NCBI GenBank assembly: GCA_049840395.1
Contig: JASGLD010000006.1
Location: 124,001 to 188,000 of the forward strand
DNA: 64,000 nt
From: CAILZL01 sp049840395
Lineage (GTDB): Bacteria; Pseudomonadota; Gammaproteobacteria; Steroidobacterales; Steroidobacteraceae
Direction of reading: 5' to 3'
Both the position numbers and the translations under genes were made by a program. Below the pieces are notes generated by a model. That model had not been told where the DNA came from. It saw nothing but the letters and a program-made list of their open reading frames with translations, and ran no database searches. Below are positions 8,645-16,563 of the stretch, one piece after another (within the stretch, counting starts at the first letter, position 1; the number at the start of each line of letters is the position of its first letter).

Positions 8645-11092
8645 CTAGAAATTGACCGTCATCACCACACCGAAGGTGCGTGGATCGCCCAACGACACAT
8701 TGGGTGCACCACGCGGACCGGTGCCTTCGTAGTTGAGCAACACCGGCGTATTGTCGATGTTCTTCACGTAGGCATTAGTGGTGAACTTGCCGTCACCGCT
8801 GACCCAGGCCAGGTTGAAGTTATAGATGGCATAGGCATCCTGTTCGGCAGGCCCCGGGTTTAACGGGGTATAGGGAGCAGGCAGACCGAAGGCTGTCCAG
8901 TAACTCGACTTGTAAGCCACATTCAGCGAGGGCGACAGCTTCGCGCCATTGCCCAAGCCGAAGTCATGCTTGTAGGTGAGGTTGGCGCTGATCTTCGGTG
9001 TGTTCTGCAAAGTGGCGCCATCGAAGTCTTGCACGCGCGCTCTGAAACCCGATAGCAATGTCCCGGCAGCAGTCGGGTTATTGACACCGCCCACGCTGAT
9101 CGCCGAGGCCGCAATCGTATCCACTGTAATAGGCGAAGTCTCCTCAGGCGCATCCTGCCGTGTCTTCAAGAACTCCAGTGTGAAATCCAAACGATCCGCC
9201 GAGGTCGGCAACCAGTTGAGCTCGATATCCGCACCCTGCGACTTAAGGTTCGGCACGTTCAAGCTGGACGCAATCAAGCAGGAGTAATCACTGGCGACCA
9301 GCAATGCCCCCATGCCTGAAGAAGCCGCCGTACAGGCAGCAGTGCCGGTATTACCCACGGAGATCGAACCGGAGTGGCCACGATCATGATAGGTGCTGTC
9401 GAACAGCTCGACATTGAATTGCAACCGATCATCCAGGAAGCGATTCTTGATACCCAGGGTAATTTGACTGAGTGTCTGTTCCTTGGTGGTGGTAAAGGTG
9501 CCAGTTGGGTTGTACTGCACATTACCCGGTTGGTAACCACTCGATAGTGTCGCGTACGCCATGGACTTCTGCGCCAGGTCATACTCAACACCCGCACGGT
9601 AAGTAACCTTGCTCCAATCAACTTTCAACACAGGACCCCAGGCGAAAGTACTGCCCGGCGCTTGTTGAGTGCCGAACACCTGATTGGCACCCTGCGCGCC
9701 CTTGGTGTCCTTGCTGTAGCGCAAACCGCCGATCACGCGGAAGGCATCGGTTACGCCAAACGAAGCATTGCCATACAACGAATTGGTGCGCTGCGAGCTT
9801 TCACCCACACCCAGCCAGAAGTAGCAGTTCGATACACCGGCTGCACAACCACCGCCAGGTCCCATTGCACCCGGCGAAATCACGAAGTGATTCAAGCCTG
9901 TGGTGTTGGTGTAGTAATAGTTGTAACCCGCCAACCAAGTCAGACGCGAGTTGCCCTTGGAGGCCAGGTTGATATCCAACTGATTGGTCTTGTAGTCGTT
10001 GTCTTCGATGAGATAGAAGTTCGAATCGCCGGCTTCCGCCGTCAACAACGATCCCGTCTGCACCGACGGCACAATCGACAGATGACCGATGGCGGTATCC
10101 ACGTCGATGTTGGCACTGAAGTTCTGGCTGTTGTAATGCGCCATGGGCTCATGACCCCAGTCATAGGGCATGCCGTCATCCCATGGATTGGAGCGATCCT
10201 TGTACGTCACGCCATTTTCTACGTGAGCGTAGGTAATCGGATAGCCACGCGTGAACGCATCGCAGGTGGCCGTCATGCCGCAATTGCCGTAGGGAATCCA
10301 ATAGCCCGAGTAAGCCAGGCCACCCAGCGTAACCGGTGCACCGCCCTGCCTTGATTTACCGGCGGTCAGCACGATGTCCAGGCTGTCGCTAACCTGCCAG
10401 CGATACTTCAAACGCGCGATGAATTGATCGGAGTTACCCACGCCACTGGAAAGATAGGCATCGCGCTTCTCGGTGGTGGCGGCCACACGCAGCGCTTGAT
10501 TGTCGCTAAGCGGCGCATTCAACACACCTTCCAACGCCAGCTTGTTGTAATTGCCCGCTTCAACGGTGGCATAACCTTCATAGTTGAACACCGGCTTCTT
10601 GGAAACCAAGCTCACTGCACCGGCCAATGAACTACCACCCAGTGTAGTGCTCTGCGGACCGCGCATCACTTCGGCCTGCGCCAAGTCCAAGGTACCGGCA
10701 GCGACCGCTTCACGTGCGCCTTGATAAGAACCATCCACCATGATCGAAACCGCATTCTGCGATGGCGAAGTACCAAAGAAACCCGCCTGCCCGCGATCGG
10801 TGCCCACGCCGCGCATGAAGAAGCTGGCGCCCACTTCGGCGTTCTGTACTTGCACGCCCACCACACCATTCATGATTTCTTCAATGCGCTTTTTGCCTTC
10901 CGAGCGCAGCTGTTCGCCTGAGTAAGTTTGAATCGAGATCGAAGTCTTCTGCAGATCGACCTCGCGCTTTTCGGCGGTTACGACAATTTCTTCCAAGGTT
11001 TCGGTCGCGGCCGTACCTTGAGCAAAGCTGTTCGGCGCACAGCACAAGGCCAGCTGTATACCGGTAGCCAGTGATAACAATTTCGTACGCAT
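8645..11092 (-). CDS. TonB-dependent outer-membrane receptor (TBDR B)
   Basis: An 815-residue outer-membrane receptor taking up a substrate with energy from TonB-ExbB-ExbD. Signal peptide cleaved after NSFAQ (about 25); TonB box LEEIVVTAEKREVDLQKT at about 33-50; plug with IEEIMNGVVGVQVQN, FFMRGVGTDRG and AEVMRGPQSTTLGGSSLAGAVSL; barrel ending in DPRTFGVVMTVNF with the usual terminal Phe. The plug is closest to TBDR C (27399-30383), which shares the RIxEIMNGVVGV element and EKREV(D/N)LQKT, so these two are likely paralogues. It is the last gene of cluster B, 150 bases after the SnoaL-like gene, and is followed by a terminator. LacI-type control is inferred from the regulator at the head of the cluster. 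Substrate unknown; plug and barrel alone do not tell. Confidence 0.93.
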   Translation of the reverse strand: MRTKLLSLATGIQLALCCAPNSFAQGTAATETLEEIVVTAEKREVDLQKTSISIQTYSGEQLRSEGKKRIEEIMNGVVGVQVQNAEVGASFFMRGVGTDRGQAGFFGTSPSQNAVSIMVDGSYQGAREAVAAGTLDLAQAEVMRGPQSTTLGGSSLAGAVSLVSKKPVFNYEGYATVEAGNYNKLALEGVLNAPLSDNQALRVAATTEKRDAYLSSGVGNSDQFIARLKYRWQVSDSLDIVLTAGKSRQGGAPVTLGGLAYSGYWIPYGNCGMTATCDAFTRGYPITYAHVENGVTYKDRSNPWDDGMPYDWGHEPMAHYNSQNFSANIDVDTAIGHLSIVPSVQTGSLLTAEAGDSNFYLIEDNDYKTNQLDINLASKGNSRLTWLAGYNYYYTNTTGLNHFVISPGAMGPGGGCAAGVSNCYFWLGVGESSQRTNSLYGNASFGVTDAFRVIGGLRYSKDTKGAQGANQVFGTQQAPGSTFAWGPVLKVDWSKVTYRAGVEYDLAQKSMAYATLSSGYQPGNVQYNPTGTFTTTKEQTLSQITLGIKNRFLDDRLQFNVELFDSTYHDRGHSGSISVGNTGTAACTAASSGMGALLVASDYSCLIASSLNVPNLKSQGADIELNWLPTSADRLDFTLEFLKTRQDAPEETSPITVDTIAASAISVGGVNNPTAAGTLLSGFRARVQDFDGATLQNTPKISANLTYKHDFGLGNGAKLSPSLNVAYKSSYWTAFGLPAPYTPLNPGPAEQDAYAIYNFNLAWVSGDGKFTTNAYVKNIDNTPVLLNYEGTGPRGAPNVSLGDPRTFGVVMTVNF

Positions 11093-11128
11093 AATTTCTA
11101 TGCCCCCTGTTTCTAATAAATCGAATGC

Positions 11129-11147
11129 GCCGTAACGCGCTTACGGC
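11129..11147. promoter_or_regulatory. Inverted repeat upstream of TBDR B
   Basis: GCCGTAA-CGCGC-TTACGGC, a perfect 7-base inverted repeat, lies 37 bases before the TBDR start codon in the 150-base gap after the SnoaL-like gene. It could be an operator for a separate TBDR promoter or a leader hairpin. There is no T run for a terminator on either side. Confidence 0.4.
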
Positions 11148-11242
11148 AACCCCATTTCGCGCCTGTTTCCCTGGCTCATTGCTATAGATTGTTCTCGCCC
11201 CCTCCTTCACCGACCATGATCAATAGATTAATTAATAAAAAT

Positions 11243-11755
11243 CTAAGTGGTTCCGCTCACCCACATCGCGACGATCTTGCCGTCCTTGAGCCGATACATA
11301 TTGGTGTGGATGGTGCCCTTACCTTGCGCCTTATCTGCGCTCCAGCCTTCAGGGATAACCGTTATCACCAGGTCGCCATCGGCAAACACAGCCAGTATCG
11401 GCGGTCGCTCTTCGGCCTTCTTGGCAACATAGCCATTGCTTAAGAAAGCTTTCACGTAGTTGGCGCGACCTGAAGGCTCGCGCGGATCGTTCTGTTGAAA
11501 GTCCTCAGCCATGTACTTGTTGCAGGCTTCTTCGAAATGACCGAGATCGAAGAACTCGTAGTGCCATTGCATGACGACGCGTTTATTGGCTTCCTGCTGT
11601 GCCGCAGAGACCTTGGCGCTGACCGGCGGCACCACGCTGCGATTGCGGATTGCAGCGGATTCGGTGGTTGCGACAGCGGGTACGGGTAGCGCTTGTTGGC
11701 CTAAAGCAGTGGTGACCGATAGCAACAATGAACTGCACAGTAGCGAACGATTCAT
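11243..11755 (-). CDS. Exported NTF2/SnoaL-like protein
   Basis: A protein of 170 residues. The ATG at 11755 follows AAGGTG and gives a signal peptide MNRSLLCSSLLLSVTTALGQQ. After a Pro/Val/Ala-rich linker the core reads QEANKRVVMQWHYEFFDLGHFEEACNKYMAEDFQQNDPREPSGRANYVKAFLS, then ADGDLVITVIPEGW and HTNMYRLKDGKIVAMW. This is the SnoaL-like fold seen in polyketide cyclases and many stress or binding proteins: an early helix pair, the AEDFxQxDP motif and a closing strand with xLxxGKIVxxW. It sits between the tandem NTF2-like gene at 11920 and TBDR B. Longer in-frame starts exist but run into the repeat at 11809. Enzyme or binding role unknown. Confidence 0.82.
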   Translation of the reverse strand: MNRSLLCSSLLLSVTTALGQQALPVPAVATTESAAIRNRSVVPPVSAKVSAAQQEANKRVVMQWHYEFFDLGHFEEACNKYMAEDFQQNDPREPSGRANYVKAFLSNGYVAKKAEERPPILAVFADGDLVITVIPEGWSADKAQGKGTIHTNMYRLKDGKIVAMWVSGTT

Positions 11756-11808
11756 GAAGCACCTTAGATATAGCAACATCGAGCTAGACAACGACTGACC
11801 AGGTACTC

Positions 11809-11881
11809 CGTCATGCCCGCGAAGGCGGACATCCAGTGACAACACTTTGCTTACTGGATACCCGCCTTCGCGGGTATGACG
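11809..11881. repeat. Palindromic intergenic repeat (CGTCATGCCCGC family)
   Basis: Left arm CGTCATGCCCGCGAAGGCGG and ATCCAGT pair with right arm ACTGGAT and CCCGCCTTCGCGGGTATGACG around a loop of about 18 bases. The second copy of this family lies at 26099-26170; arms are nearly identical and loops differ. Such elements are abundant between genes in beta- and gammaproteobacteria. Confidence 0.8.
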
Positions 11882-11919
11882 AATTTCTAATGACCAGCAA
11901 TCTCAATACATAACTTCAG

Positions 11920-13023
11920 CTAAAACGGCGCAGCCGTGCCCTTGGCCACATTCACCTGAAAGAACTGCTCACGATGAATCCGGCCATTGACGATGCGCAT
12001 CAACGCCGCGTGATATAGCGATGGCGTTTCATTGGCAGCACCGACTTGCGTGGTGGCGGCAGGCGGTGGACCACCCGCCCCCTGCGACGGCCAGCCATCG
12101 GCGCCGCGCGAAGGCGGACCATATTCGGGCGAAGTACGCTTCACTCCGTTGAGCTCCTGCACCATGTTCAACTGCGTGCTGTTCTTGTCGACAATATTCC
12201 AGGCCAGCACCAGGCCGCGTTCTTCATCGACGAGATAACGCAGGCCGCGCACCGCATCGAAGGTGCGCGTGGTGAGATTGACTTCGCGCTCGCAGGTCCA
12301 GATACGACCGTCGAACATCGACTGCGGATTCTCCAGCGGCGTGATGGCTTCGATGCTGTCCAGCGGCCGCTCCCAATCGGTGTTCATGCCATTCTCGACA
12401 TGAATGCAATCGACGCTGTAGGGCACTTCATTACCCTTGTGCGTGCTGGTGGCCACCGACCAATAAGCACTGGCCGTCTTCAATAGCTCCTGGCGTGAGG
12501 AACGAATAGGCATGGGAATGTCGCGCACGAACGGTGCTTCGCGCCACAGATATCCTTCCGGCTGGAAGGGACGCGCCAGGGTTTCCGGAGCGTACAGCGT
12601 TTCAATTTCGGTGATCTTGTTATTGACGACTTTCAAGCGCACCGCATGAAAGGCCGGCTTGCCGTCGACATCAATAATACCCATGCGCGCAATCTGTCCG
12701 GCTTCCACATCGGCTACATATTGAGTCGAAGACGGCGTGGAGAAAAATTTCCGGGCGTTTTTCCAGGAGCCTTCGCCCAGCTTGATAGCCACGGCGTTCT
12801 CGGTGACTTTGACATTGCTGCTCACCGGCACGGCTGCCACATCGTGTTTGAGCATGGCGGCAGCATAGTCGTCGGCAAACTTCTTCAGGCAGGCGCGGGC
12901 GCAACTATTATTGGCTGGAGAACCTTCCAGCGCGGAAGAACTTTGGGCAGTAGCACTCTGATTGACCGCTATTGCGCTCATTACAACCGTTACTAAAGCT
13001 GAGCGTAGGTTTATAAGCTGCAT
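11920..13023 (-). CDS. Exported tandem NTF2/SnoaL-like protein, CDxxCL type I
   Basis: A 367-residue exported protein. Signal peptide cleaved after SATAQ; the mature chain has CARACLKKFADDYAAAMLKHDVAAVPVSSNVKVTEN, then GEGSW, ADVEAGQIARMGIID, LRLKVVNNKITEIETLY. The second half has EAPFVRDIPMPIRSSRQELLKTASAYWSV, DCIHVENGMNTDWERPL, DGRIWTCEREV, VDEERGLVLAWNI, and closes with ALMRIVNGRIHREQFFQ. It is clearly the counterpart of the protein at 24960-26033. The ATG at 13023 follows GGGGACT. In transcription order it comes 141 bases after the type II gene (with a repeat in the gap) and before the SnoaL gene. Function unknown; the four conserved Cys could form two disulfides in the periplasm (inference). 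Confidence 0.75.
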   Translation of the reverse strand: MQLINLRSALVTVVMSAIAVNQSATAQSSSALEGSPANNSCARACLKKFADDYAAAMLKHDVAAVPVSSNVKVTENAVAIKLGEGSWKNARKFFSTPSSTQYVADVEAGQIARMGIIDVDGKPAFHAVRLKVVNNKITEIETLYAPETLARPFQPEGYLWREAPFVRDIPMPIRSSRQELLKTASAYWSVATSTHKGNEVPYSVDCIHVENGMNTDWERPLDSIEAITPLENPQSMFDGRIWTCEREVNLTTRTFDAVRGLRYLVDEERGLVLAWNIVDKNSTQLNMVQELNGVKRTSPEYGPPSRGADGWPSQGAGGPPPAATTQVGAANETPSLYHAALMRIVNGRIHREQFFQVNVAKGTAAPF

Positions 13024-13120
13024 CTTGAGTCCCCGCTTTATCGAATCGTTTTAATCAACTACCGAAGGTCTTCTCTTCCGCGATAGGGAGAGAGACAGAG
13101 GGTTCGGTTCTTTCGTTACG

Positions 13121-13157
13121 CCCCACCCTAACCCTCCCCCGCTCGCGGGGGAGGGAA
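13121..13157. repeat. Short palindromic repeat with CCCTCCCCC/GGGGGAGGG arms
   Basis: ACCCTCCCCCGCTCGCGGGGGAGGG forms a GC-rich hairpin in the 141-base gap of cluster B. It is related to the repeats at 5629 and 59046 and directly precedes the stop of the gene at 13165. It might also attenuate transcription of the downstream genes. Confidence 0.6.
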
Positions 13158-13164
13158 CAGAACA

Positions 13165-14340
13165 CTAATCGGCAAACCCACCGCTGGCATTCGGGCCACC
13201 TTCCCACTCGAAGTGATCGACGCGCACGATCTTGCCGTCCACCACTTTCATCAATGCAGCCATATAGGCAGCGCCACCGCCGCCTGCTTGTGGATTGGGA
13301 TTGCTGCCAAACGAAGTGGCGCGCTCGTACACCACCGGTTCGCCGCTCTTGGCGGGAGTGCCGCCTTGGATGTGATAGAAGAACACCACTCCCTTCTCAA
13401 CATCGACGATGGGATAGCGACGATCGCGCATCCACATCTGCGAGCCGAACAAGGCCGGTAGATTGATGCTGGGATCGGCGGCACGTTGTGTCGCTACTCG
13501 CCCTGGACCATTACCCTGGCCATTACCCCGGCCATTACCCTGGGGAGCAGCGCCCATGGCATCGCCGCCATTGCCTGATGGCGCACCCATGCCTTGATTT
13601 TGGCCTTGATTTTGTCCCTGGCCTTGCCGACTTTGATCAGTGCTGCTGTTGGGATTGGTGAACTTGCCGGTGCCGGCCACGCCATTCTTGCCACCGAACT
13701 CCAGCATGCCGCCGCAAGTGGGATCGGCCGGCGCCTGGGGATTGTTGGTCAGCTCGACGTTGTTCTCATAGAAACGACAATCGGCAGCGAACGCCGCGTA
13801 GTCTTCATTACGGTATTGCCAGGCATCGGTGAAGCCATCGGCCAATTTGATCAATTGCTCGCGTGTGGAACGCTGCTTGGCCGGCACTGCCTCGGTATAA
13901 GGCTTGTCGATGCGCTTGGCGACATCCGCCTCGAAGAACTGTGCATCGCCCTTGTGGATCAGCAGCATTTCACTTTGCGTGATCTGTCGATTCACCACTT
14001 TCAAACGCAGCGCGTAATAAGCATCGCGACCGCCGTGATCGAGAAAGCCTACCGCAGCAACCTGTCCCGACACTGCGTCGGCAAACACATTGCGATAATG
14101 AATCTTGCCGATGTTCTGCCAGTAGCCCGCGCCAGGCTGGATCGGCCGATAGTTTTCGGTCATGCGTAGATTGGCGGCAAAGGGTTGCGCCTTGGCATCA
14201 TGCTTGATAACCGACTGCTCATAACGAGTAAGGATGTCATCCAGACATTGCCGATTACACGATGATTCGCTGGCTGCCTGCGCCTGGGTCATACCCAACA
14301 ACAAGCCCGTCACGCACAACTTGGACAAGATTGCCTGCAT
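13165..14340 (-). CDS. Exported tandem NTF2/SnoaL-like protein, CDxxCL type II, with low-complexity insert
   Basis: A 391-residue protein with signal peptide (cleavage near QAQA) and start SSCNRQCLDDILTRYEQSVIKHDAKAQP. Type II features, shared only with the protein at 26191: LRMTENYRPIQPGAGYW, AAVGFLDHGGRDAYYALRLKVVNRQITQSEMLLIHKGD, VPAKQRSTREQLIKLADGFTDAWQYRNEDYAAFAADCRFYENNVELTN, CGGMLEFGGKNGVAGTG, DRRYPIVDVEKGVVFFYHIQGG and the end VDHFEWEGGPNASGGF. Between residues about 222 and 280 lies a Gln/Gly/Asn/Met-rich insert with repeated GQNQG and GNGQGNG, absent from the paralogue. The ATG follows AGGGG. It lies 9 bases after the WEG gene at 14350, so it belongs to the same operon. Unknown function. 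Confidence 0.75.
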   Translation of the reverse strand: MQAILSKLCVTGLLLGMTQAQAASESSCNRQCLDDILTRYEQSVIKHDAKAQPFAANLRMTENYRPIQPGAGYWQNIGKIHYRNVFADAVSGQVAAVGFLDHGGRDAYYALRLKVVNRQITQSEMLLIHKGDAQFFEADVAKRIDKPYTEAVPAKQRSTREQLIKLADGFTDAWQYRNEDYAAFAADCRFYENNVELTNNPQAPADPTCGGMLEFGGKNGVAGTGKFTNPNSSTDQSRQGQGQNQGQNQGMGAPSGNGGDAMGAAPQGNGRGNGQGNGPGRVATQRAADPSINLPALFGSQMWMRDRRYPIVDVEKGVVFFYHIQGGTPAKSGEPVVYERATSFGSNPNPQAGGGGAAYMAALMKVVDGKIVRVDHFEWEGGPNASGGFAD

Positions 14341-14349
14341 GGCGACCCC

Positions 14350-15042
14350 TTACTTGTATTGATCCAGCTGCAGCCGCTCGACACAGACGTCTTCTTCGAT
14401 CTGCGCATTCTTCAGACGCTTGAAGCTGACCTGTGTATCCCAGGCCTTGCTGAAGGTTTGCGGATCCTCAATGGTGATGCGCGCATCCAATTGCTGGCCA
14501 TTCTTGCTGAGCGTGTAACGCTCGATGACATGCAGTTGATCGCTATGCGGCAGACCTTCGGCATCCAATAGCGTCATGTCGCCAAAGCCATTGGTGTCCA
14601 CCACCAAGGTATTGCCTTCCCAACGCCCAACGGACTGTCCAAGGAAAGTCGGCCCCAACGGTTCGCTATGCGCCTTGTCGATATCGACGAAACGCGCCAG
14701 GCGATTCCATTGATACATCAACACGACCTGTTTCTTCTGCACCATGATCTCGAAGGGCATGGTTTCATAAGCCACACGAGGCACGCCCGGCGGCTGACAT
14801 TGCGTGACCGAATCGAAACGATGATCGCCTTTCTTGAAAGCCTGACGATGCTGGTCATACTGCTGCTGCGCGGATGGCAACAAGGGTGGTGACTTGCCAT
14901 CCACGGTTTGCAGATGCGTGATCTTTCCCATCACCTGCCAGACGCCATCGAACTCGGCATGCGGCAACGCCGCTGCACCAACCTGCGATGACCATGCCGC
15001 ACAAACCAGCACGCCACTAATGAAAACGGATTTGATATTCAT
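14350..15042 (-). CDS. Exported SxGxWEGNTLVVDT-family protein
   Basis: A 230-residue protein with a Sec signal peptide (cleavage after QVGA). The mature part shows EFDGVWQVMGKITHLQTVDGKSPPLLP, CQPPGVPRVAYETMPFEIM, YQWNRLARFVDID, QSVGRWEGNTLVVDTNGFGDMTLLD, LPHSDQLHVIERYTLS, TIEDPQTFSKAWDTQVSFKR and a late EEDVCVERL. Its closest relative here is the protein at 23476 (same PPLLP, CxPPGVPR, W(N)xLxR, LPHSxxLHxxER order), occupying the same slot in cluster C. Family function unknown. It is 10 bases after the gene at 15053 and 9 bases before the type II gene. Confidence 0.8.
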   Translation of the reverse strand: MNIKSVFISGVLVCAAWSSQVGAAALPHAEFDGVWQVMGKITHLQTVDGKSPPLLPSAQQQYDQHRQAFKKGDHRFDSVTQCQPPGVPRVAYETMPFEIMVQKKQVVLMYQWNRLARFVDIDKAHSEPLGPTFLGQSVGRWEGNTLVVDTNGFGDMTLLDAEGLPHSDQLHVIERYTLSKNGQQLDARITIEDPQTFSKAWDTQVSFKRLKNAQIEEDVCVERLQLDQYK

Positions 15043-15052
15043 GTGGTATCGC

Positions 15053-15862
15053 TCAGCGCAAGGTGTCGTAGCCGCGACCGAAGTTGTCGCTGAACTCTTC
15101 GCAGATCACTTCCATCAGGGATAGATCCGGTCGCCATTGATAACGCACATGCATGGTGCCCGGCGTGGCCCATTGCTTGTCGTTGTAGTAGGTGACTTCG
15201 ATATCCAGCGCCGAACCCTCGTCGACCTTCTTCATCTTTTCGACAACGCGAATATTGGGATCGCCCACCAATTGGTAGTCGATGGCGTGCTTCAAGCCGA
15301 CGGTTTCCACTACCAAGGTATCGCCTTCCCAATGCCCCACCGAATGACCGAAGTGCGAAGGCGTGGGATTTTTCGGCAGCTTGCCGTCGATATAGATACG
15401 ACGTGTGCGTCGATTCTCTTCAAAGATGAAATTGATCTGCTTATCCGTCTGCACGATCTGCATGGGATACGAGCTGGTGCCTTGAAAATACGGCGAAGGG
15501 TGGCATTTGCGCGATTCGATGTTGGGTGTGGCGAAACCGCTGGGTTGCGGTGTCTGCACCTTGCCAACCAACTCGGGTTTAACGGTTGGCACCACCTGCT
15601 GCTGCACCAGCTCCGACATCCACACACCCGCAAAATCATGTGGGTCGGTAGAAGGCGGCTCGGAACCGGCCGGCGCCTTTTTTACGCGCATGAAACTCTG
15701 CGGCGCGGCGGCCATACCGCCTGCTGCAGGCGCCAAATCCGGCCCCATACCGGCTGCAGGTCGCGATTGCAGCACCTGTGCCTGACTGGCGCCTGCCATC
15801 AAGCAACCGGTGACGAAGGCCAGCGCACACGGCCTGACCTGCAAATACATCTTGCTTCGCAT
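15053..15862 (-). CDS. Exported SxGHWEGDTLVVET-family protein
   Basis: About 269 residues from the ATG at 15862, which follows GGGGGAAGC; an upstream in-frame start at 15898 lacks such a site. Signal peptide cleaved after GASQAQ. Then a Pro/Ala/Gly-rich linker, DPHDFAGVWMSEL, CHPSPYFQGTSSYPMQIVQTDKQINFIFEENRRTRRIYIDGKLP, HSVGHWEGDTLVVETVGLKH, VVEKMKKVDEG, ATPGTMHVRYQWRPDLSLMEVICEE. The combination DPxDFxGxW, NxxxRRIYxxG and the WRPDLSxxExxCEE end is shared with the protein at 24181 of cluster C, its likely counterpart. No catalytic motif is known for this family. Second gene of the cluster B operon. Confidence 0.8.
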   Translation of the reverse strand: MRSKMYLQVRPCALAFVTGCLMAGASQAQVLQSRPAAGMGPDLAPAAGGMAAAPQSFMRVKKAPAGSEPPSTDPHDFAGVWMSELVQQQVVPTVKPELVGKVQTPQPSGFATPNIESRKCHPSPYFQGTSSYPMQIVQTDKQINFIFEENRRTRRIYIDGKLPKNPTPSHFGHSVGHWEGDTLVVETVGLKHAIDYQLVGDPNIRVVEKMKKVDEGSALDIEVTYYNDKQWATPGTMHVRYQWRPDLSLMEVICEEFSDNFGRGYDTLR

Positions 15863-15907
15863 GCTTCCCCCAATGACCGCCATCTGTGTGGCCGCCACTA
15901 ATGACAG

Positions 15908-16297
15908 TTAGGGCATGCCCCATCCATAGGACTTGCCATCGGCTTTGACCACGGTACGGAATTCACCGCCGTTCTCACCACTGCGCAGCGGCGTCACCGT
16001 GACAGTGATCTTGTCACCCGCCTGCAAGAGCTTGGCACTCCAACCGGCGCGACCCAGAATGGATATAGAACCGCCTTCCAGCTGCCACTCTTCCATCTCA
16101 CCTTTTTCGTTGGGCACCATCAGATACAACCAGACGTGTGGATTCACCCATTTGAATTCCTTCACCGTGCCTGCCACGGTCAACTCGCGGGTGTTATCGA
16201 AGGCGGTGCCGGCATGATGTGCGGATGCCGGTCGGACCGATAGCAAAGACATGCTCAACCAAGCGCCGGCTGCCAGCGCAAGCAATCTCGATTTCAT
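15908..16297 (-). CDS. Exported DUF6152-family protein
   Basis: About 129 residues from the ATG at 16297, preceded by GGAGATATCT. Signal peptide cleaved near RPASA; the mature start HHAGTAFDNTRELTVAGTVKEFKWVNPHVWLYLMVP is typical for DUF6152. QLEGGSISILGRAGWSAKLLQAGDKITVTVTPLRSGENGGEFRTV follows. It is the first gene of cluster B, 45 bases before the next, and divergent from the LacI gene with a 266-base gap between them. Its place at the head means the whole cluster is probably read from the promoter in that gap. Function unknown. Confidence 0.86.
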   Translation of the reverse strand: MKSRLLALAAGAWLSMSLLSVRPASAHHAGTAFDNTRELTVAGTVKEFKWVNPHVWLYLMVPNEKGEMEEWQLEGGSISILGRAGWSAKLLQAGDKITVTVTPLRSGENGGEFRTVVKADGKSYGWGMP

Positions 16298-16418
16298 AGA
16301 TATCTCCAACGCAGTATTGCTTCCGTCCGGTGACATACATGCGGTATGAAAGCAACTTCCCCTCGAATTTGCATGCTACGGTTTTCCACATGAGTGGCTT
16401 GCTTCGACACCACCAAGT

Positions 16419-16431
16419 GCATCCGGATGTT
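16419..16431. promoter_or_regulatory. Candidate LacI-type operator shared with 34910-34922
   Basis: GCATCCGGATGTT, whose complement AACATCCGGATGC occurs again at 34910-34922 upstream of cluster D. The core CATCCGGATG is a perfect palindrome with the central CG step usual for LacI/GalR operators, and it lies in the divergent region of a LacI gene. A second palindrome, GCACTTAAAAGTGC, lies at 16455-16468; CACTTAAAA also occurs right next to the second site at 34903. Binding is inferred. Confidence 0.45.
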
Positions 16432-16563
16432 GCGAGTTGCCGAGTTGCGTATCAGCACTTAAAAGTGCGTTACCGTCTGTCGATCGTCATGACAGCACCG
16501 TATCGCTGCGGTAACTTACGCAGCATAAAGTCACGTCGAATAGCCGCCTCAGGCGTTGGGACC

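Noticed and set aside
9662..10354. Plus-strand ORF of 230 codons
   Set aside because: Antisense to TBDR B, no recognisable domain.
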